A DNA stretch of 64,000 nucleotides, from NCBI GenBank assembly GCA_036504075.1, contig DASXVX010000016.1, forward strand, positions 1-64,000. The letters run 5' to 3'. Both the position numbers and the translations under genes were made by a program. The DNA comes from DASXVX01 sp036504075 (GTDB lineage: Bacteria; Bacillota; Sulfobacillia; Symbiobacteriales; Symbiobacteriaceae). The notes under the pieces are model-generated. The model ran no database searches. It saw only the letters and a list, made by a program, of their open reading frames with translations, and was not told the origin of the DNA. Within the stretch, counting starts at the first letter, position 1, and every line of letters begins with the position of its first letter. Of this stretch, positions 62,776 through 64,000 are shown in pieces.

Positions 62776-63534
62776 TCAGCCCTGTTCGAGCAGGTATTCG
62801 TCCAGCTGCTCACGGAGCCGCATCTCAAGGTGATCGGTCGCTTCGCCCCGGCAGATTGCCAGCAGACCATCGGTGGCCAGCCGGGCGCACAAGGCCCGGC
62901 CCGAAGCGGTATGGCGGATTTTGGCGGCCAGAGGCAGGCAGAACAGGTACGCCGCCGCCAGCCCGTACAGTGATGTGAGCAATCCAACCGCCACCTTGGG
63001 CCCCAAACTATCCGGACGACTGAAATCCGTCAGTATGACGATCAGGGCAATTATGGTGCTGATCAAACCGGCCATGGGGGCGTAACGCCCCGCCGTTTCG
63101 AGCACCGCAGCGCTCCTTTGCACGCCCTGTTCTTCAGACTCCGCCCGGGCCTTCATGGCGCTGCCCAACGCTTCCGGGGCCGCCCCCGAAGCAGCCAGGC
63201 GGGCGCCGTGCTGCAACAACGCGTTCCCGCTCTTCTCTCCGCCGGCGGCCAGGGCAGACAGGCCGTCCTTGCGGACTCGCTCGTTCAGCCGTACCACCTC
63301 GGCAATGACCGCTTTTGCTTCCGGCGGCTCACCCCGGATGGCTGCCCGGAGCGCCCCGGGCAAACGCCGGATGGCCGCCATGGGATGGGCAAAGAACACG
63401 CTGATGAGCGTGCCGCTAGCGACCAACCCGAAAGCCGAAACGCTAAGGAGCCACGGCAGACGAATGTGCTCTAAAGACAGGAAGAACCAGAACGGGATAA
63501 ACAGGGCCAGACCGATAAGTGTTGCCAGTTCCAC
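62776..63534 (-). CDS. MotA/TolQ/ExbB-family proton-channel protein
   Basis: This 252-residue protein has four hydrophobic stretches: two near the N-terminus (ATLIGLALFIPFWFFLSLEH and LLSVSAFGLVASGTLISVFF) and two near the C-terminus (APMAGLISTIIALIVILTDF and VAVGLLTSLYGLAAAYLFCL). The last two carry the MotA/ExbB pattern around a small-residue-rich GLLTSLYGLA. GTG at 63534 was chosen because AGGAGG lies nine bases upstream. Family members use ion flow to power flagella or outer-surface work; no MotB or TolR partner is encoded within the window. It is preceded upstream by an Lgt-like gene. Confidence 0.85.
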   Translation of the reverse strand: MELATLIGLALFIPFWFFLSLEHIRLPWLLSVSAFGLVASGTLISVFFAHPMAAIRRLPGALRAAIRGEPPEAKAVIAEVVRLNERVRKDGLSALAAGGEKSGNALLQHGARLAASGAAPEALGSAMKARAESEEQGVQRSAAVLETAGRYAPMAGLISTIIALIVILTDFSRPDSLGPKVAVGLLTSLYGLAAAYLFCLPLAAKIRHTASGRALCARLATDGLLAICRGEATDHLEMRLREQLDEYLLEQG

Positions 63535-63630
63535 GAATGACCGCCTCCTGATTACCAGCATAGCACTAGACTGATAAGTGTTAAATGGCGCAACTATATG
63601 CGCTATGCAAATCAAGCGGCGGAAAGTGAA

Positions 63631-63652
63631 GCGGCGGGGGCTACCCCGCCGC
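63631..63652 (-). terminator. Terminator of the Lgt-like gene
   Basis: GCGGCGGGG (63631-63639) pairs with CCCCGCCGC (63644-63652), loop GCTA. The stop codon of the Lgt-like gene lies in the loop. Confidence 0.8.
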
Positions 63653-64000
63653 GTTCGTCTGTTCCGATGAGGCGCCGCGATACCGGATAACCAGGAACAC
63701 CGTACAGAGGGCGATTGTGGACAGCGACAGCAGTTGCGCCACTTTCAGCCCACCCAGCCGGAGCGAATCAGCCCGGAAGAACTCCAGCCCGAAACGGGCG
63801 GCGGAGTAGAGTAGACCGTAAGTCAGCACCAGCCGGCCGGTTGCTTCACGTCGGGGCCGCCAGAGCAGCAGCACAGCCAGAATCAGAAAATCCGCGACCA
63901 TCTCGAAGCCCTCCGCCGGCACCAGGGGCGTCGCACCGAACGCATGCCAGGCCGGCGTGGACGGTGCGTAGACCACGCCCAGCCCTGTCGGCAGCCAGGG
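63641..64000 (-). CDS. lgt: Prolipoprotein diacylglyceryl transferase (Lgt)-like, N-terminus beyond window
   Basis: The visible C-terminal 119 residues read from the window edge to a TAG at 63641. The stretches PAEGFEMVADFLILAVLLLW, TYGLLYSAARFGLEFFRADS and GLKVAQLLSLSTI match the end of Lgt, which transfers diacylglycerol from phosphatidylglycerol to the cysteine of pre-lipoproteins. RFxxExFRxD is a strong family mark. The usual P-x-Q-hYE before the penultimate helix is PAEGFEM here, so this may be a diverged Lgt paralogue. The catalytic N-terminal part lies outside the window. Confidence 0.8.
   Translation of the reverse strand, partial: PWLPTGLGVVYAPSTPAWHAFGATPLVPAEGFEMVADFLILAVLLLWRPRREATGRLVLTYGLLYSAARFGLEFFRADSLRLGGLKVAQLLSLSTIALCTVFLVIRYRGASSEQTNAAG

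Overview
The window looks like chromosome from an endospore-forming, high-GC Gram-positive bacterium (Bacillota), in the style of Symbiobacterium and related high-GC Clostridia. Spore markers are an alpha/beta-type small acid-soluble spore protein (3342-3566), two CotF-like coat proteins (29667-30262), a repetitive coat-like protein (50755-51555) and the germination pair SleB-YpeB (56856-58956). The neighbourhood FhlB-like/acpS/nnr/alr/mazE-mazF (10902-15012) resembles the Bacillus acpS-alr-ndoA region. Genes are densely packed, often overlap by 1-8 bases, often start with GTG or TTG, and are commonly separated by strong GC-rich hairpin terminators. I saw no tRNA, rRNA, CRISPR array, prophage or insertion sequence.

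Layout. 1-9 kb: a radical-SAM-like protein without iron-sulfur cysteines, an ABC ATPase-ferredoxin pair, SASP, GAF and GNAT proteins, panD and a cytochrome P450. 9-17 kb: an asparaginase/glutamine-amidohydrolase pair, the toxin-antitoxin/alr/nnr/acpS operon, a FliK-like plus FhlB-like pair and a gamma-glutamylcyclotransferase-like gene. 17-22 kb: four tandem TPR paralogues; the first-transcribed one is followed by a short ORF (20758-20889) encoding a 43-residue exported-peptide precursor. The pair has its own promoter and terminator and resembles a Rap-Phr type peptide-signalling cassette. This is my best candidate for an undescribed system.

22-35 kb: P1 peptidase/CPBP protease/L,D-transpeptidase operon, hemL, a beta-CASP nuclease, signal peptidase, PhzF-like protein, coat proteins, PrsA-like foldase, a cupin/SufT-like pair next to a Crp/Fnr regulator and a Crp-type palindrome, ychF, and a NifX-like protein with a His-rich tail and a CsoR-like operator. 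35-47 kb: a 2299-residue S-layer-anchored repeat protein and, upstream, a small conserved protein and a 1156-residue STAND regulator containing a degenerate nucleotide-cyclase domain. 47-64 kb: small hydrolases, an HtrA-like protease, coat-like proteins, a DacF-like carboxypeptidase with KNG instead of KTG, a two-domain multicopper oxidase, a TPP-riboswitch-controlled thiT, sleB-ypeB, a histidine-kinase-like ATPase without a phosphoacceptor histidine, an ECF sigma factor, an HTH-cupin regulator, a MotA/ExbB-like protein and the end of an Lgt-like gene.

A palindrome occurs at three loci (four copies). Each time it lies just beyond the terminator of a minus-strand gene (panD, prsA-like, kinase-like), which suggests a dispersed REP-like element. 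Starts were chosen mainly from Shine-Dalgarno spacing. Functional names rest on motif recognition by eye, without database searches.
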